Positions 43,578-52,067 of a stretch of 61,265 bases of DNA are shown here, in pieces. A model generated the notes under the pieces. That model did no database searches. It was not told the origin of the DNA and saw only the letters and a program-made list of their open reading frames with translations. Each line of letters starts with the position of its first letter. Positions within the stretch are counted from its first letter, which is position 1. Source of the DNA: a virus. The DNA is taken from IMG/VR virus record IMGVR_UViG_3300032164_003159, positions 1-61,265 of that record, one strand, 5' to 3'. The position numbers were made by a program, and so were the translations under genes.

Positions 43578-43862
43578 CTATGAACACGTCGGACAACTAT
43601 ACTGCAGGCCCGGTGGAGCATACGGAATGTATGTTGTCATTAGTGATCTGTGCTGCTCTTCCGTAATGGTTCCTATATAGCGCGCCATATATCCAGGATC
43701 GCCAGTCTGATAGAATCCCTGCCGACGACTAACGTATTGCTTAGAAATCCTAAGCTTTTTCAGTACGTACGTCGCCCATGTCCTAGCAGCATTGTTAGGA
43801 ATCAGCATCTCATATGGATGATTGTTGTACGGATCTAGAACGGTTTGAGCAAGCACTCTCAT
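43578..43862 (-). CDS. Hypothetical protein, 94 aa
   Basis: Not recognised. Basic middle (YVLKKLRISKQYVSRRQGFY), and a CxxC at the very C-terminus (YSCPTCS). It lies directly upstream of the tailspike genes and may be a chaperone or baseplate component, but this is context only. Confidence 0.66.
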   Translation of the reverse strand: MRVLAQTVLDPYNNHPYEMLIPNNAARTWATYVLKKLRISKQYVSRRQGFYQTGDPGYMARYIGTITEEQHRSLMTTYIPYAPPGLQYSCPTCS

Positions 43863-43910
43863 AAGTGCTTACTTTAGCACAAAAACTGTAGCGGAATTCA
43901 ACTTCTGGCG

Positions 43911-44363
43911 CTAAACATCATTCGGTCGTGGTGGCATAGGTAGCGGCAAAATCTTTTGGTTGCCCTCGATGTCTCGCACGATGTCAGAAATAGTTGACAG
44001 AATTTCTGACGAAAACTTCTCCGTCAATGGCACTCCTGGAAGATGGTGCATCACAGAAATGAGAACGGAAACGTAGCCATACTTCATTCCAGGAAATCCC
44101 CGGAACACATCTTCAACCCGGCGAGCCATCCACTTGTCCTTGTATTCGAAATGCCGGCTGAGCGTCCCGTCCGGATTCTTTCCAAACCCGAACGAAATGT
44201 AAATTAGCACATCGTCGGTTTCAATCAAATTGTCCGTAGTTTCTGCTAGGAAGTCCACCTTGCGAAAAGGTGGTCCCAGCTGATTCCCCCCATCGGAAGT
44301 TTCCATCTGGGTATACAGGTGATCCCAGATAGGAATGTAGCGGATCCGTGGTTTCTTTAGCAT
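43911..44363 (-). CDS. Hypothetical protein, 150 aa
   Basis: Not recognised. The start at 44363 follows GGAGGG. Mixed alpha/beta (YIPIWDHLYTQMETSDGGNQ, ETDDVLIYISFGFGKNPDG) with a Pro-rich tail. It has its own promoter (44380-44407). Confidence 0.68.
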   Translation of the reverse strand: MLKKPRIRYIPIWDHLYTQMETSDGGNQLGPPFRKVDFLAETTDNLIETDDVLIYISFGFGKNPDGTLSRHFEYKDKWMARRVEDVFRGFPGMKYGYVSVLISVMHHLPGVPLTEKFSSEILSTISDIVRDIEGNQKILPLPMPPRPNDV

Positions 44364-44379
44364 TTTACCCTCCACAGAC

Positions 44380-44407
44380 ATTATGTGTACTATGGGGAGT
44401 TTGTCAA
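44380..44407 (-). promoter_or_regulatory. Promoter of the 150-aa gene; contains the upstream gene's stop codon
   Basis: TTGACA (44402-44407), 16 bp, CATAAT (44380-44385). TGA at 44404-44406 ends the 128-aa gene, the same arrangement as in region 1. Confidence 0.78.
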
Positions 44408-44790
44408 GCTAAAGTTTCTGGATCCATCTTTTCTGATTCTATTGGCTCATTGGCAGGGAGGACATCGATTGTGTAATCTAGTCCTTGGAACCTGTTTTGC
44501 TGGATCTCTGTAAGCAGGCCTTCTACACGTGGGAATAGGTCAAAGAGCCCTACACCGCCGGCAGAACTACCAGGAGTAACCGGGTCCTCATCCCTGACCC
44601 ACGTGGACTGCAGCAACCGTACCTCTGGGAATTTCTCTAATATAGCAAGTATATCTTCGTCCACTTTGGCACATTGTATTGCATCTTCACAGAGGAATTC
44701 CAACTCAACCATGAAATACATGTCTATGCGTAAATCATAATCATCGTACAATGGTTCGATCTTATCTTCAACTGGTTTTTCCGGGGGCAT
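44404..44790 (-). CDS. Hypothetical acidic protein, 128 aa
   Basis: Not recognised. Strongly acidic N-terminus (EDKIEPLYDDYDLRIDMYFM) and a C-terminal LPANEPIESEKMDPETLA. A central DEDPVTPGSSAGGVGLFDLF segment. Two nt after the 64-aa gene's stop. Confidence 0.68.
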   Translation of the reverse strand: MPPEKPVEDKIEPLYDDYDLRIDMYFMVELEFLCEDAIQCAKVDEDILAILEKFPEVRLLQSTWVRDEDPVTPGSSAGGVGLFDLFPRVEGLLTEIQQNRFQGLDYTIDVLPANEPIESEKMDPETLA

Positions 44791-44791
44791 G

Positions 44792-44986
44792 TTATCTCCG
44801 AATATCGCCGGGGTTGCTTTCGATGCTTCCTTCTATGTCCAATACTTCATCTAGCGCCTTTAAGATTTCTTGCAGTGTAGCGCCCACGCCCAGTAATGTG
44901 TGCGGTGAATTTTTGAATGTAGATGCACTAACATTGAACGATTTAAACTCTTCCCCGGTATTTTTTAGAATCACAATTTTAGCCAT
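44792..44986 (-). CDS. Hypothetical protein, 64 aa
   Basis: Begins MAKIVILKNTGEEFKSFNVS; its MAKxIVL start recalls that of the 336-aa neighbour (MAKLIVLAEA). Helical C-terminus. Overlaps the 336-aa gene by 8 nt. Confidence 0.68.
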   Translation of the reverse strand: MAKIVILKNTGEEFKSFNVSASTFKNSPHTLLGVGATLQEILKALDEVLDIEGSIESNPGDIRR

Positions 44987-45989
44987 TTGGATTCACCGGA
45001 GTTTGCGGGTGCGGCCACCATTCCGGTTGATCTCCGGGCTCTTGCCAGGTCGTTGTTTCCGGCCATTCCATTTGAATGTGGCTAAGGTCCGCCCCTTCTT
45101 GCCAAGCGTTATACATGGTGCCTATATTCTGTCCAAGAGCACCACCACCAAAGCGCTTGTCAACCCACTCAGTGTTTACCCATGGGAGCAGCTTGTGATT
45201 TACAATAGAATTCCAATAGTAGAACAAATCGTCAATCGGCATACTTTTAGTCATACGGCTGATCAAATGTTGCTTATTGAATCCGAAGCGCGATCTACTG
45301 GCAACGCCATCAATATTATATTGCTCCGCTTCGTCCTCGTGGTTTGCCGCGAGGTACTGATAGACCATTTCCATTATGTACGGGCGCGGAACCTGTTGAA
45401 GTGCAGCCAGTAATTGTTTCTGCATTCCTTTGGAGTAGCCGGCTTGCGATGCCTGATCCATAGCTGCAAAATTTGGAATCTCCTCTGGGATTGGCGGAGG
45501 CGGGCCAACACGGTATCCCGTTTCCATTAGTTCCGGGTCCTTGTACTGCTGTTCCGGGTGCGGCATAATCCGCTCTACCTCGGGCTTCACTTCAGGAATG
45601 CCTGGAGCGCGCGTTAGGTTCTGGTACGGAGAACGCGGAGCTTGCAGGTCCGGTGACCAATAGTCCTGTTCTTGCTGCTGCGGAAAATATCTTCCTCCCG
45701 GCTTATCCGCATTCATAGGAAATGCTGTTTCAGTAATCTCGTCTACTTCCTCCATAAGCACTTCCGGAGGCATGTACTCAGTTATAATATCTACAATGTC
45801 GTTGATTAGCACATTCTTCTTACCAAGCGCGCCCCACGTGCCTATTTCCGCCATATAGAATTGCTTTTGTTCTTCTGGCAGTTGATCAGCAAGTTTAGTA
45901 AGAATTGAGCTAAGAGATTCTGTTGGAAGCATGTTCAGGAGATTGATTAAATCTTGCTCCGCTTCAGCCAAAACAATAAGTTTAGCCAT
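44979..45989 (-). CDS. Pro/Gln-rich hypothetical protein, 336 aa
   Basis: The N-terminal 100 residues are helical (EQDLINLLNMLPTESLSSIL). The centre (residues about 100-180) is rich in Pro, Gln, Glu and Arg and looks disordered. The C-terminal part has helices and several Trp residues (TTTWQEPGDQPEWWPHPQTP). The start at 45989 has GGAGG. Possibly a virion-internal or scaffolding protein; similar compositions occur in the 160-aa protein at 46677. Confidence 0.7.
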   Translation of the reverse strand: MAKLIVLAEAEQDLINLLNMLPTESLSSILTKLADQLPEEQKQFYMAEIGTWGALGKKNVLINDIVDIITEYMPPEVLMEEVDEITETAFPMNADKPGGRYFPQQQEQDYWSPDLQAPRSPYQNLTRAPGIPEVKPEVERIMPHPEQQYKDPELMETGYRVGPPPPIPEEIPNFAAMDQASQAGYSKGMQKQLLAALQQVPRPYIMEMVYQYLAANHEDEAEQYNIDGVASRSRFGFNKQHLISRMTKSMPIDDLFYYWNSIVNHKLLPWVNTEWVDKRFGGGALGQNIGTMYNAWQEGADLSHIQMEWPETTTWQEPGDQPEWWPHPQTPVNPNG

Positions 45990-46038
45990 GTACGGTCCTC
46001 CACGTACTGGCATAATACCTTGGAATGGCTATGAATGT

Positions 46039-46383
46039 TTAATTGTCGTCATCGTCGTCGTGAGTATAGAGCAGGGCAGTGTACTTTCGGTTGTCGCTGT
46101 AAGCCTTGATTACCGTAAGGATGTAGAGCACGAAAAAGACCCCCATCGCTACTACAACACCCTCGGTACCACCATCGTTCTTTTTTCCCAGCACACCAAC
46201 GGCGTGCAGCAACAGCATGACCCCTAGGCTCTCTATGATAATGATGCAGAAGCACCCAAGAAAGATATTCCAGGTGCTGGTTACTTTTCCCCTAAGGAAG
46301 CCAGTGAAAAAGATGTAAAGTCCGATGAAGAACGTTATGATGAAAATTCCAGAGCCCGAATCTTCCTGGTGTTCATTGCTCAT
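46039..46383 (-). CDS. Four-helix membrane protein, 114 aa
   Basis: Hydrophobic segments are GIFIITFFIGLYIFFTGFL, IFLGCFCIIIIESLGVMLLL and GVVVAMGVFFVLYILTVI, perhaps four helices. It ends in an acidic HDDDDDN tail. Holin-like in size, but not near the amidase. Role unknown. Confidence 0.75.
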   Translation of the reverse strand: MSNEHQEDSGSGIFIITFFIGLYIFFTGFLRGKVTSTWNIFLGCFCIIIIESLGVMLLLHAVGVLGKKNDGGTEGVVVAMGVFFVLYILTVIKAYSDNRKYTALLYTHDDDDDN

Positions 46384-46397
46384 AATGTGCTCCTTTG

Positions 46398-46616
46398 TTA
46401 CAAAGCCTTGTACAAAGCCTTGTCAAGGGCATTCACAATTGCTGTATACGCTTCGCCGGCCGCTTTCTCGTCCGCATATGCGAGCATTGTATCATTTCCA
46501 GGTCCCAGCCATAGGCGAACATTGTATACATGGCTGCCATCTGAAAGGGTGTCTTTGATCAGCTGGATAGTTAGACTTGGGAACTTGCTACTATCTAGGA
46601 CGTAAAAATTGGGCAT
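46398..46616 (-). CDS. Hypothetical protein, 72 aa
   Basis: Small alpha/beta domain (SLTIQLIKDTLSDGSHVYNV, then YADEKAAGEAYTAIVNALDK), reminiscent of a compact strand-strand-helix fold. Own promoter at 46645-46672 with TATAAT and GGAGG. Confidence 0.7.
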   Translation of the reverse strand: MPNFYVLDSSKFPSLTIQLIKDTLSDGSHVYNVRLWLGPGNDTMLAYADEKAAGEAYTAIVNALDKALYKAL

Positions 46617-46644
46617 CGTATCCTCCTAGGTTACCTACACTAGT

Positions 46645-46672
46645 ATTATAGGTCCCAGGAGGATAATGTCAA
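46645..46672 (-). promoter_or_regulatory. Promoter of the 72-aa gene
   Basis: TTGACA (46667-46672), 16 bp, TATAAT (46645-46650). Confidence 0.8.
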
Positions 46673-46676
46673 GAGA

Positions 46677-47159
46677 TTATTTTGAGGCGGAGATGGATGG
46701 TTCCCATGGCATGTTATACGGAGGGGTATATGGAGGGGTATATGGCTTTTTCGACTTCGACTGTTCTCCTGGGATCATATTTATAGCAGTATCCAAGTGT
46801 TCTTCCGCAGAATATGGAACACTAATTACGGCCTCTGCAACCTCATCCCAATTGATCTCGTGGATTGCATTATATACAAAATCTGCGAAGGGCGGAGCAA
46901 GGCCGGTAGCTTGATTGTACAGACTGTCCTGCAGCATCTGTACAAAGTTGTCATAGACAGCGTCTGCGTCCTCTTCCTGAAAGCGTGCTTCTATCCATTC
47001 TTTAAGCGGTTGCAGCGCCTTTGGATCATTTATCAGCCAGTCCGCATAAACCTTTGTAGGCTCGTTGGAATAACCAGGAGTGCTCTCAAAATATGGCTCT
47101 TGCACATTCCAAGGCGCTTCTTCCCAGGGAGCATTCTTTTCTTGAGCTATTCTGCGCAT
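46677..47159 (-). CDS. Hypothetical protein, 160 aa
   Basis: Acidic and aromatic, with a Pro-rich C-terminus containing a short repeat (YTPPYTPPYNMPW). Start MRRIAQ at 47159 has GGAGGAGA. Its composition resembles the 336-aa protein. Unknown role. Confidence 0.7.
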   Translation of the reverse strand: MRRIAQEKNAPWEEAPWNVQEPYFESTPGYSNEPTKVYADWLINDPKALQPLKEWIEARFQEEDADAVYDNFVQMLQDSLYNQATGLAPPFADFVYNAIHEINWDEVAEAVISVPYSAEEHLDTAINMIPGEQSKSKKPYTPPYTPPYNMPWEPSISASK

Positions 47160-47178
47160 TGTATCTCCTCCGCGAAGA

Positions 47179-47742
47179 TTATATATCTGTAGTATGTACT
47201 TGTTTAAGTTTTGTTCCCTCAACATTAAGACTTACGGATAATCCATTATCAAAATCCATATGTGGAATATACGCCTTTGAGTAGTCATCAAATTCTTTGG
47301 GAAGGCACTCGCGCCAATTCCACAGATGAATGTCTGAGAATCCGCACTCCTCTAAAACACATGCTAGTGTAGATAAGTTGTATATATGTGTATGGCAGGA
47401 ATTATTTGGGTTTGATCTGGTACCATAAATTAACCCCATAATCATATTTAGATCTTTGTACTTAGCATACACTGACAGTATAGCATCAAAATCAGGAACT
47501 GCTAACCGCAGTATTCCAGTTTCAGGCTTTAACACACGACACCACTCCTTTAAAACGTCTGGCGCTTCGGTGTAATGAAAGTGCTCCAATATATGAGATG
47601 CATATATAAGATCTACTGAATCATTATTGATCATGGTTAAATTACGTGCATCACAAACATAATTAACATGCGGATAATACTGTATGTCTATGTGCATGAA
47701 CCCATCTAGGTACCGTTTTCCACAACCAATATGAAGTTTCAT
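47179..47742 (-). CDS. SAM-dependent methyltransferase, 187 aa
   Basis: Motif I LHIGCGKRYLDGFMHIDI (residues 3-20) is the short form common in sugar-modifying phage and bacterial methyltransferases. VDLIYASHILEHFHYTEAPD is the post-motif II region, and RVLKPETGILRLAVPD is motif VI-like. Its start overlaps the Gmd stop (ATGA), so it belongs to the fucose operon and may methylate the sugar or glycan. Confidence 0.88.
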   Translation of the reverse strand: MKLHIGCGKRYLDGFMHIDIQYYPHVNYVCDARNLTMINNDSVDLIYASHILEHFHYTEAPDVLKEWCRVLKPETGILRLAVPDFDAILSVYAKYKDLNMIMGLIYGTRSNPNNSCHTHIYNLSTLACVLEECGFSDIHLWNWRECLPKEFDDYSKAYIPHMDFDNGLSVSLNVEGTKLKQVHTTDI

Positions 47743-48776
47743 TTAGTATTTTCCAGTTTCAAATCATTCTGCACCATCTTATCTACTAATTCGTTGAAGC
47801 CAACTCGTGGCTCCCACCCAAGCGTAGCTTTGGCCTTAGAATAATCCCCGCGTAAGCATTTTACGTCTGTCGGCCTGTAATACTGTTCATTGACCGCAAC
47901 AAGCACAGAACCAGTCTTCCTATTTATGCCAACCTCCGATGCACCAGAACCTTCCCAAGTTACATCTATAGAACAGACAGCAAACGCAAGGTTTACAAAT
48001 TCCCTAACACTGTGGGTAGTTCCAGTAGCGATCACATAATCGTCCGGTAAAGTGTAGTTCATAATCCTATACATTGCATCGCAAAATTCCTTCGCATACC
48101 CCCAATCTCGCTGTGCATCTAAGTTTCCCAAGATAAGTGTATCTTGTTTCCCAAGATGAATGCGTGCAACGGCCCTGGATATTTTTCTGCTCACAAATGT
48201 CGCTCCCCGGCGCTCTCCAGTATGGTTGAACAGGATCCCATTACATGCAAATATTCCGTAGGCCATCCTATAACTGATCGTCGTCCAGTACGCATACAGC
48301 TTAGCAGCAGCGTAGGGACTGCACGGCTTGAACGGAGTGTCTTCATTCTGGTATTTGGTGGAAGCATTTCCAAACATCTCTGATGTTGACGCTTGGTAAT
48401 ACCGGCAAGCTGGGGCATATGTCTTTATAGCATCTAGTAAGCGTATTGTACCCAGGCCATCCACGTTGGCACTGTATTCTGGAACCTCAAAGCTTACTTT
48501 AACATGCGATTGCGCCCCAAGATTGTAGCATGCATCTGGGGAACACTCACGGATTATTTTTGATACGCTCGTACCGTCTGTCAAATCTCCATAGTGCAAG
48601 AACAGTGTCTTATCTATTATACGCGCATCGTAAATTAGATGATCTATTCTATATGTATTGAACGTGCTAGATCTACGAACAATACCGTGTACAGTGTAGC
48701 CCTTCTCCAGTAAAAGCTCTGAGAGATAACTTCCATCTTGCCCAGTTATACCAGTTATGACTGCGACTTTTCCCAT
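47739..48776 (-). CDS. gmd: GDP-mannose 4,6-dehydratase, 345 aa
   Basis: The N-terminus AVITGITGQDGSYLSELLLE is the Gmd signature, with IVRRSSTFNTYRIDHL next. The catalytic YAAAKLYAYW provides the Y-x-x-x-K pair. NHTGERRGATFVSRKI and RDWGYAKEFCDAMY are also diagnostic. The enzyme converts GDP-mannose to GDP-4-keto-6-deoxymannose, the first step to GDP-L-fucose. The start at 48776 has a Gmd-typical N-terminus; a longer frame runs into fcl. Confidence 0.96.
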   Translation of the reverse strand: MGKVAVITGITGQDGSYLSELLLEKGYTVHGIVRRSSTFNTYRIDHLIYDARIIDKTLFLHYGDLTDGTSVSKIIRECSPDACYNLGAQSHVKVSFEVPEYSANVDGLGTIRLLDAIKTYAPACRYYQASTSEMFGNASTKYQNEDTPFKPCSPYAAAKLYAYWTTISYRMAYGIFACNGILFNHTGERRGATFVSRKISRAVARIHLGKQDTLILGNLDAQRDWGYAKEFCDAMYRIMNYTLPDDYVIATGTTHSVREFVNLAFAVCSIDVTWEGSGASEVGINRKTGSVLVAVNEQYYRPTDVKCLRGDYSKAKATLGWEPRVGFNELVDKMVQNDLKLENTK

Positions 48777-49714
48777 TTTATAAATTCTCTGTATGTTGAT
48801 GCAAGCCCATCTTCTAGGGTTATTCTTGGTGCCCATCCAAGAGATCTAATTCTAGAACTATCCAATAACTTTTGTGGCGTACCATCCGGAAATGATGTGT
48901 CCCAAAGTATCGCGTTGTTGAAGCCTATTACACTCGCTATTTTAGTTGCTAGTTCTTTTATAGTAATGTCGCTACCATAACCAATATTTACCATCAAATC
49001 GGACAGTGCTTTGTTTTTTACATCATATGCATCCAGTAACAGCACCAAGGCACGTGCCAGGTCATCTACATGTAGGAATTCCCGTCTAGGAGAACCGGTA
49101 CCCAGGAGCGTGGCAGCTTGGTCTAACTGCTTTGCGCTATGTATTTTGTTGATCATTGCCGGTACTACATGGCTTCCTTGTTCATCAAAAAATCTATCGT
49201 TGGGACCGTACAGATTAGTAGGCATAGCTACTATATAGTCTGTATCAAATTGCCGATTATAGGAACGGCACATTTCCACACCACATATTTTTGCTACTGC
49301 ATACGCCCTATTTGTATCTTCCAGTTCCCCAGATAGCAGACATTCTTCCTTTATAGGTTGCTTCGAGAACTTTGGATAAATACAGGAGCTACCCAGGAGG
49401 ATAAGCTTTTTCACACCGTTGCGATGTGCCCCAGAAATAATATTTGTCTGTATTAAAACATTGTCATGTATAAAATTCACTGGGTAACTATTGTTTGCTA
49501 ATATTCCACCTACCTTGGCGGCACAGACTATTATTGCAGCTGGATTAACTACATCTAAAAACGCCATTGTAGATCTGGCGTCCCGCAAGTCAACTGTTTT
49601 TCTGTTAATAGTAATTATTCGTTTATACCCCGTCCTGGCCAGTTCTCTACAAACCGAGCTACCCACTAATCCCGTGTTGCCGGCTACCAAAATAGGCAAA
49701 TCAATATAGCTCAT
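48755..49714 (-). CDS. fcl: GDP-L-fucose synthase, 319 aa
   Basis: ILVAGNTGLVGSSVCREL is the NADP-binding start. KVGGILANNSYP, LLGSSCIYPK and the catalytic YAVAKICGVEMC follow. PTNLYGPNDRFF and MVNIGYGSDITI are family-specific. The enzyme epimerises and reduces the Gmd product to GDP-L-fucose. It overlaps gmd by about 22 nt, so the pair is one unit. Confidence 0.96.
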   Translation of the reverse strand: MSYIDLPILVAGNTGLVGSSVCRELARTGYKRIITINRKTVDLRDARSTMAFLDVVNPAAIIVCAAKVGGILANNSYPVNFIHDNVLIQTNIISGAHRNGVKKLILLGSSCIYPKFSKQPIKEECLLSGELEDTNRAYAVAKICGVEMCRSYNRQFDTDYIVAMPTNLYGPNDRFFDEQGSHVVPAMINKIHSAKQLDQAATLLGTGSPRREFLHVDDLARALVLLLDAYDVKNKALSDLMVNIGYGSDITIKELATKIASVIGFNNAILWDTSFPDGTPQKLLDSSRIRSLGWAPRITLEDGLASTYREFIKWEKSQS

Positions 49715-50613
49715 TTGTTTTTACTAGTAAACATTCTTTTGAAAAACGCTATAATCCTATCCTTATCTGCATACTTATTTACCACGTTATTAGGATACCA
49801 GGGCTGTTGCAACATAGAAAGGTACGCCATGGGATCTTTGTCTATTTGAATGGTCCTGCTAACCAATTGCGTAATTGTGCTCACTATATCTGTGTTTGGT
49901 ACACTTATAAAACTGTTTGTGTTAAACTCTTTTCCTATAGTTGGATTTCCAAAATAAATAGGTATGCAGTTTGCCATCATTGCTAAGTATATCTTCTCCG
50001 TAGTGTATCCTACATTCCCCGTATTCTCAAATGCTATGTTGAATTTGTATCGGGACAAAAAGCGGACTAATTCCTCTGGATAATGCGTAGAACCACGAGA
50101 CTGCTCTATAGTAGCAAATCCTCCTAAAGGTGGAAAGTTGTGCATGCATTTCCCGGGGGCATCTACCTGCGCATACTTACTTAGTGCACGAAATAACTCG
50201 TTCCTAATTGGCACATTGTGGTAGTAAACAAATGCACAAAACTTAGTTTTATATGCAGCGATTACTTTTGGATCGAATGTAGGACCCTTTATTAGCTTGT
50301 CCTGTCCGCCGTACAAAACGTAGTTTGGAATCCTTATATATCTGTCACTTCCTACATCTTCTTCATACATAAATCCTACGGCCCAATCATACCTTTGCAT
50401 GTCTATATTGGAGAATTCCTGAGAGTAAAAAATCTTTACAGCGGATCCTGCTGGAACGGACTGCGCCCTGTTGAAGAAGATTATGTAATCTGGTTTATCC
50501 GTGTATACAAATCGGAAGTGCTCAAACATGTACGGCATTCTATGAAACAGATAATTTTCGCATGTGGCATTCGGAACATCTGACATTAGCAGTTTTATAT
50601 TGACATCTAGCAC
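49711..50613 (-). CDS. GT10 fucosyltransferase, 300 aa
   Basis: The donor-binding block KFNIAFENTGNVGYTTEKIY and IPIYFGNPTIGKEFNTNSFI match the alpha-1,3/4-fucosyltransferase motif (FxxxFENS...YVTEK...VPVxxG). GPTFDPKVIAAYKTKFCAFV precedes them. It transfers L-fucose from GDP-fucose, completing the pathway with gmd and fcl. The start is either GTG at 50613 or ATG at 50586; neither has a clear SD, and a strong hairpin lies just upstream. Overlaps fcl by 4 nt. Confidence 0.9.
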   Translation of the reverse strand: MLDVNIKLLMSDVPNATCENYLFHRMPYMFEHFRFVYTDKPDYIIFFNRAQSVPAGSAVKIFYSQEFSNIDMQRYDWAVGFMYEEDVGSDRYIRIPNYVLYGGQDKLIKGPTFDPKVIAAYKTKFCAFVYYHNVPIRNELFRALSKYAQVDAPGKCMHNFPPLGGFATIEQSRGSTHYPEELVRFLSRYKFNIAFENTGNVGYTTEKIYLAMMANCIPIYFGNPTIGKEFNTNSFISVPNTDIVSTITQLVSRTIQIDKDPMAYLSMLQQPWYPNNVVNKYADKDRIIAFFKRMFTSKNK

Positions 50614-50660
50614 TATGTAGTCCCAAGACGCGTGTTCTCGTCTAAACTACATAGATTATA
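50614..50660 (-). promoter_or_regulatory. Leader hairpin of the fucosyltransferase gene
   Basis: On the minus strand CTATGTAGT pairs with ACTACATAG (9 bp), enclosing AGACG/CGTCT. A TATAAT lies just upstream, so the transcript would begin with the stem, and the GTG start follows it directly. It may control translation of the fucose operon. Confidence 0.6.
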
Positions 50661-50680
50661 GCTTTATAATAGGTACTTAT

Positions 50681-51055
50681 TTAAGTTTTGTGTGGTTCAA
50701 TTAGCTCAGGCATCATCAACATTTCAGGAAGGGAAATGACCATTATGGGATGTTCTTTATTACATGCCTTACAGTCTACAGTGATTACAGCTTCTATGTC
50801 ACCAGTTTCTGGATTTATATTTCCATGCGCGACAAAGCCCTTTACAGAAACTAATGTGCGGGTATCCGGACAAACGAAGGTAAATGCTGCTTGGCGAATC
50901 TCTGATCCTAGATCTTCGGGGAATTTAGTCTCTTCTTTTACTCTGTCACTTAGCGCGATTCGCTCTTCCGGTGTTAACTCTGCGGTAATCCTTTCGTAGA
51001 ATTTACCGATAACAGCCAATAAAACTTTAGACGCGTGCTTACCATCAGGCTCCAT
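50681..51055 (-). CDS. Hypothetical protein, 124 aa
   Basis: Not recognised. Helical N-terminus (LLAVIGKFYERITAELTPEE), then a beta half (TRTLVSVKGFVAHGNINPET) with VDCKACNKEHPI, a CxxC that may bind zinc. Confidence 0.7.
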   Translation of the reverse strand: MEPDGKHASKVLLAVIGKFYERITAELTPEERIALSDRVKEETKFPEDLGSEIRQAAFTFVCPDTRTLVSVKGFVAHGNINPETGDIEAVITVDCKACNKEHPIMVISLPEMLMMPELIEPHKT

Positions 51056-51067
51056 AAAACACCTTCT

Positions 51068-51799
51068 TTACAGGTCAATGCACATATTTGGTATAAAGTC
51101 CTCGTTCACCGTTCTTCCTATATACCCAAGCGGATTGCACACTACATGGGTTTTGCCGATGAGGTAATTACAGCTTTTGTGCGTGTGCCCATGAACCCAA
51201 AGTTTAGGTTGGCGGAGATTGATCAGCTTTTCAATGTCACACACGAAGAAGATGTTAAGTCCGTCTACCTTATAGATTTCCGCCACGCTCTTGTTGGATG
51301 GCATATGATGGGTAATAACTACGGATTCTCTATTCACATGCCAATTTAGGAAGCGGCGTGCTTCTTTATTTTCTGCAAACACGCGCGGATGAAATCCGTA
51401 AATCATCTTGAAGTCAGCTAGGAGCGGAGCAAAAACTTGGTAATCCGTAACCTGCTTGAACCAGAGCGGGGATCCTACAAACTGAACTCCGCCAATTTCA
51501 ATCATTTCATTGTTCAGTAAGTGCGTATTCGTATGCCTGGCAAAGATCTCTTGCAATTTCTCATTGGCAGCGTCAAATGAGCTACCATAATAGTCGTGGT
51601 TTCCTGGAACGTAGAGTATTTGTGCTTGTGAGTAGCATGCGGAAAGCAACGCCACGGTCTGTGGAATTGTACTGAGCGTTCCGAGATCCCCGGCAATTGC
51701 CAGAATATCTACACCATCTGGCTTCAGGTAAGAAATAAACTTCTCCCCATAGTCCTTATGGAATTCGGTGTGGACATCAGATAGTATTTGAAGTCTCAT
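51068..51799 (-). CDS. Calcineurin-like metallophosphoesterase 3, 243 aa
   Basis: All motifs present: LQILSDVHTEFH (DxH), AIAGDLG (GD), YVPGNHDYYG (GNHD), ITHHMPS and VHGHTHKSCN (GHxH). Closest in style to the Icc/phage phosphoesterases. Together with 26444 and 27566 it is the third such enzyme in the window. Substrate unknown; nucleic-acid or nucleotide cleavage is likely. Confidence 0.9.
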   Translation of the reverse strand: MRLQILSDVHTEFHKDYGEKFISYLKPDGVDILAIAGDLGTLSTIPQTVALLSACYSQAQILYVPGNHDYYGSSFDAANEKLQEIFARHTNTHLLNNEMIEIGGVQFVGSPLWFKQVTDYQVFAPLLADFKMIYGFHPRVFAENKEARRFLNWHVNRESVVITHHMPSNKSVAEIYKVDGLNIFFVCDIEKLINLRQPKLWVHGHTHKSCNYLIGKTHVVCNPLGYIGRTVNEDFIPNMCIDL

Positions 51800-52040
51800 C
51801 TTCTTTCACTTTTTCTTCGCAGTGCATGTTTAACTCTGGAAAATCTAAGCATACAAAGTAGACTGTTTTCCCGTTCTCTACAGCTTCCTTGACAGAGAAC
51901 CTCGGATGCGGCATGCGTGCTTCGTGCTTGTCCAATTGTGTGTACTGCTCATTTAGATCATGCACACACTGCTGCAGTTTGTCAAGTTTATCTTTAGTCA
52001 AATCCCTCTCCCACAGTACATTATACTCAAAAACAGACAA
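51777..52040 (-). CDS. Hypothetical protein, 87 aa
   Basis: Helical acidic N-terminal half (LWERDLTKDKLDKLQQCVHD) and a beta C-terminus. Overlaps the phosphoesterase start by 23 nt, so the two are co-translated. Unknown. Confidence 0.7.
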   Translation of the reverse strand: MSVFEYNVLWERDLTKDKLDKLQQCVHDLNEQYTQLDKHEARMPHPRFSVKEAVENGKTVYFVCLDFPELNMHCEEKVKEDETSNTI

Positions 52041-52067
52041 CCTACCAACTGCGCGACAGTGTTGATA

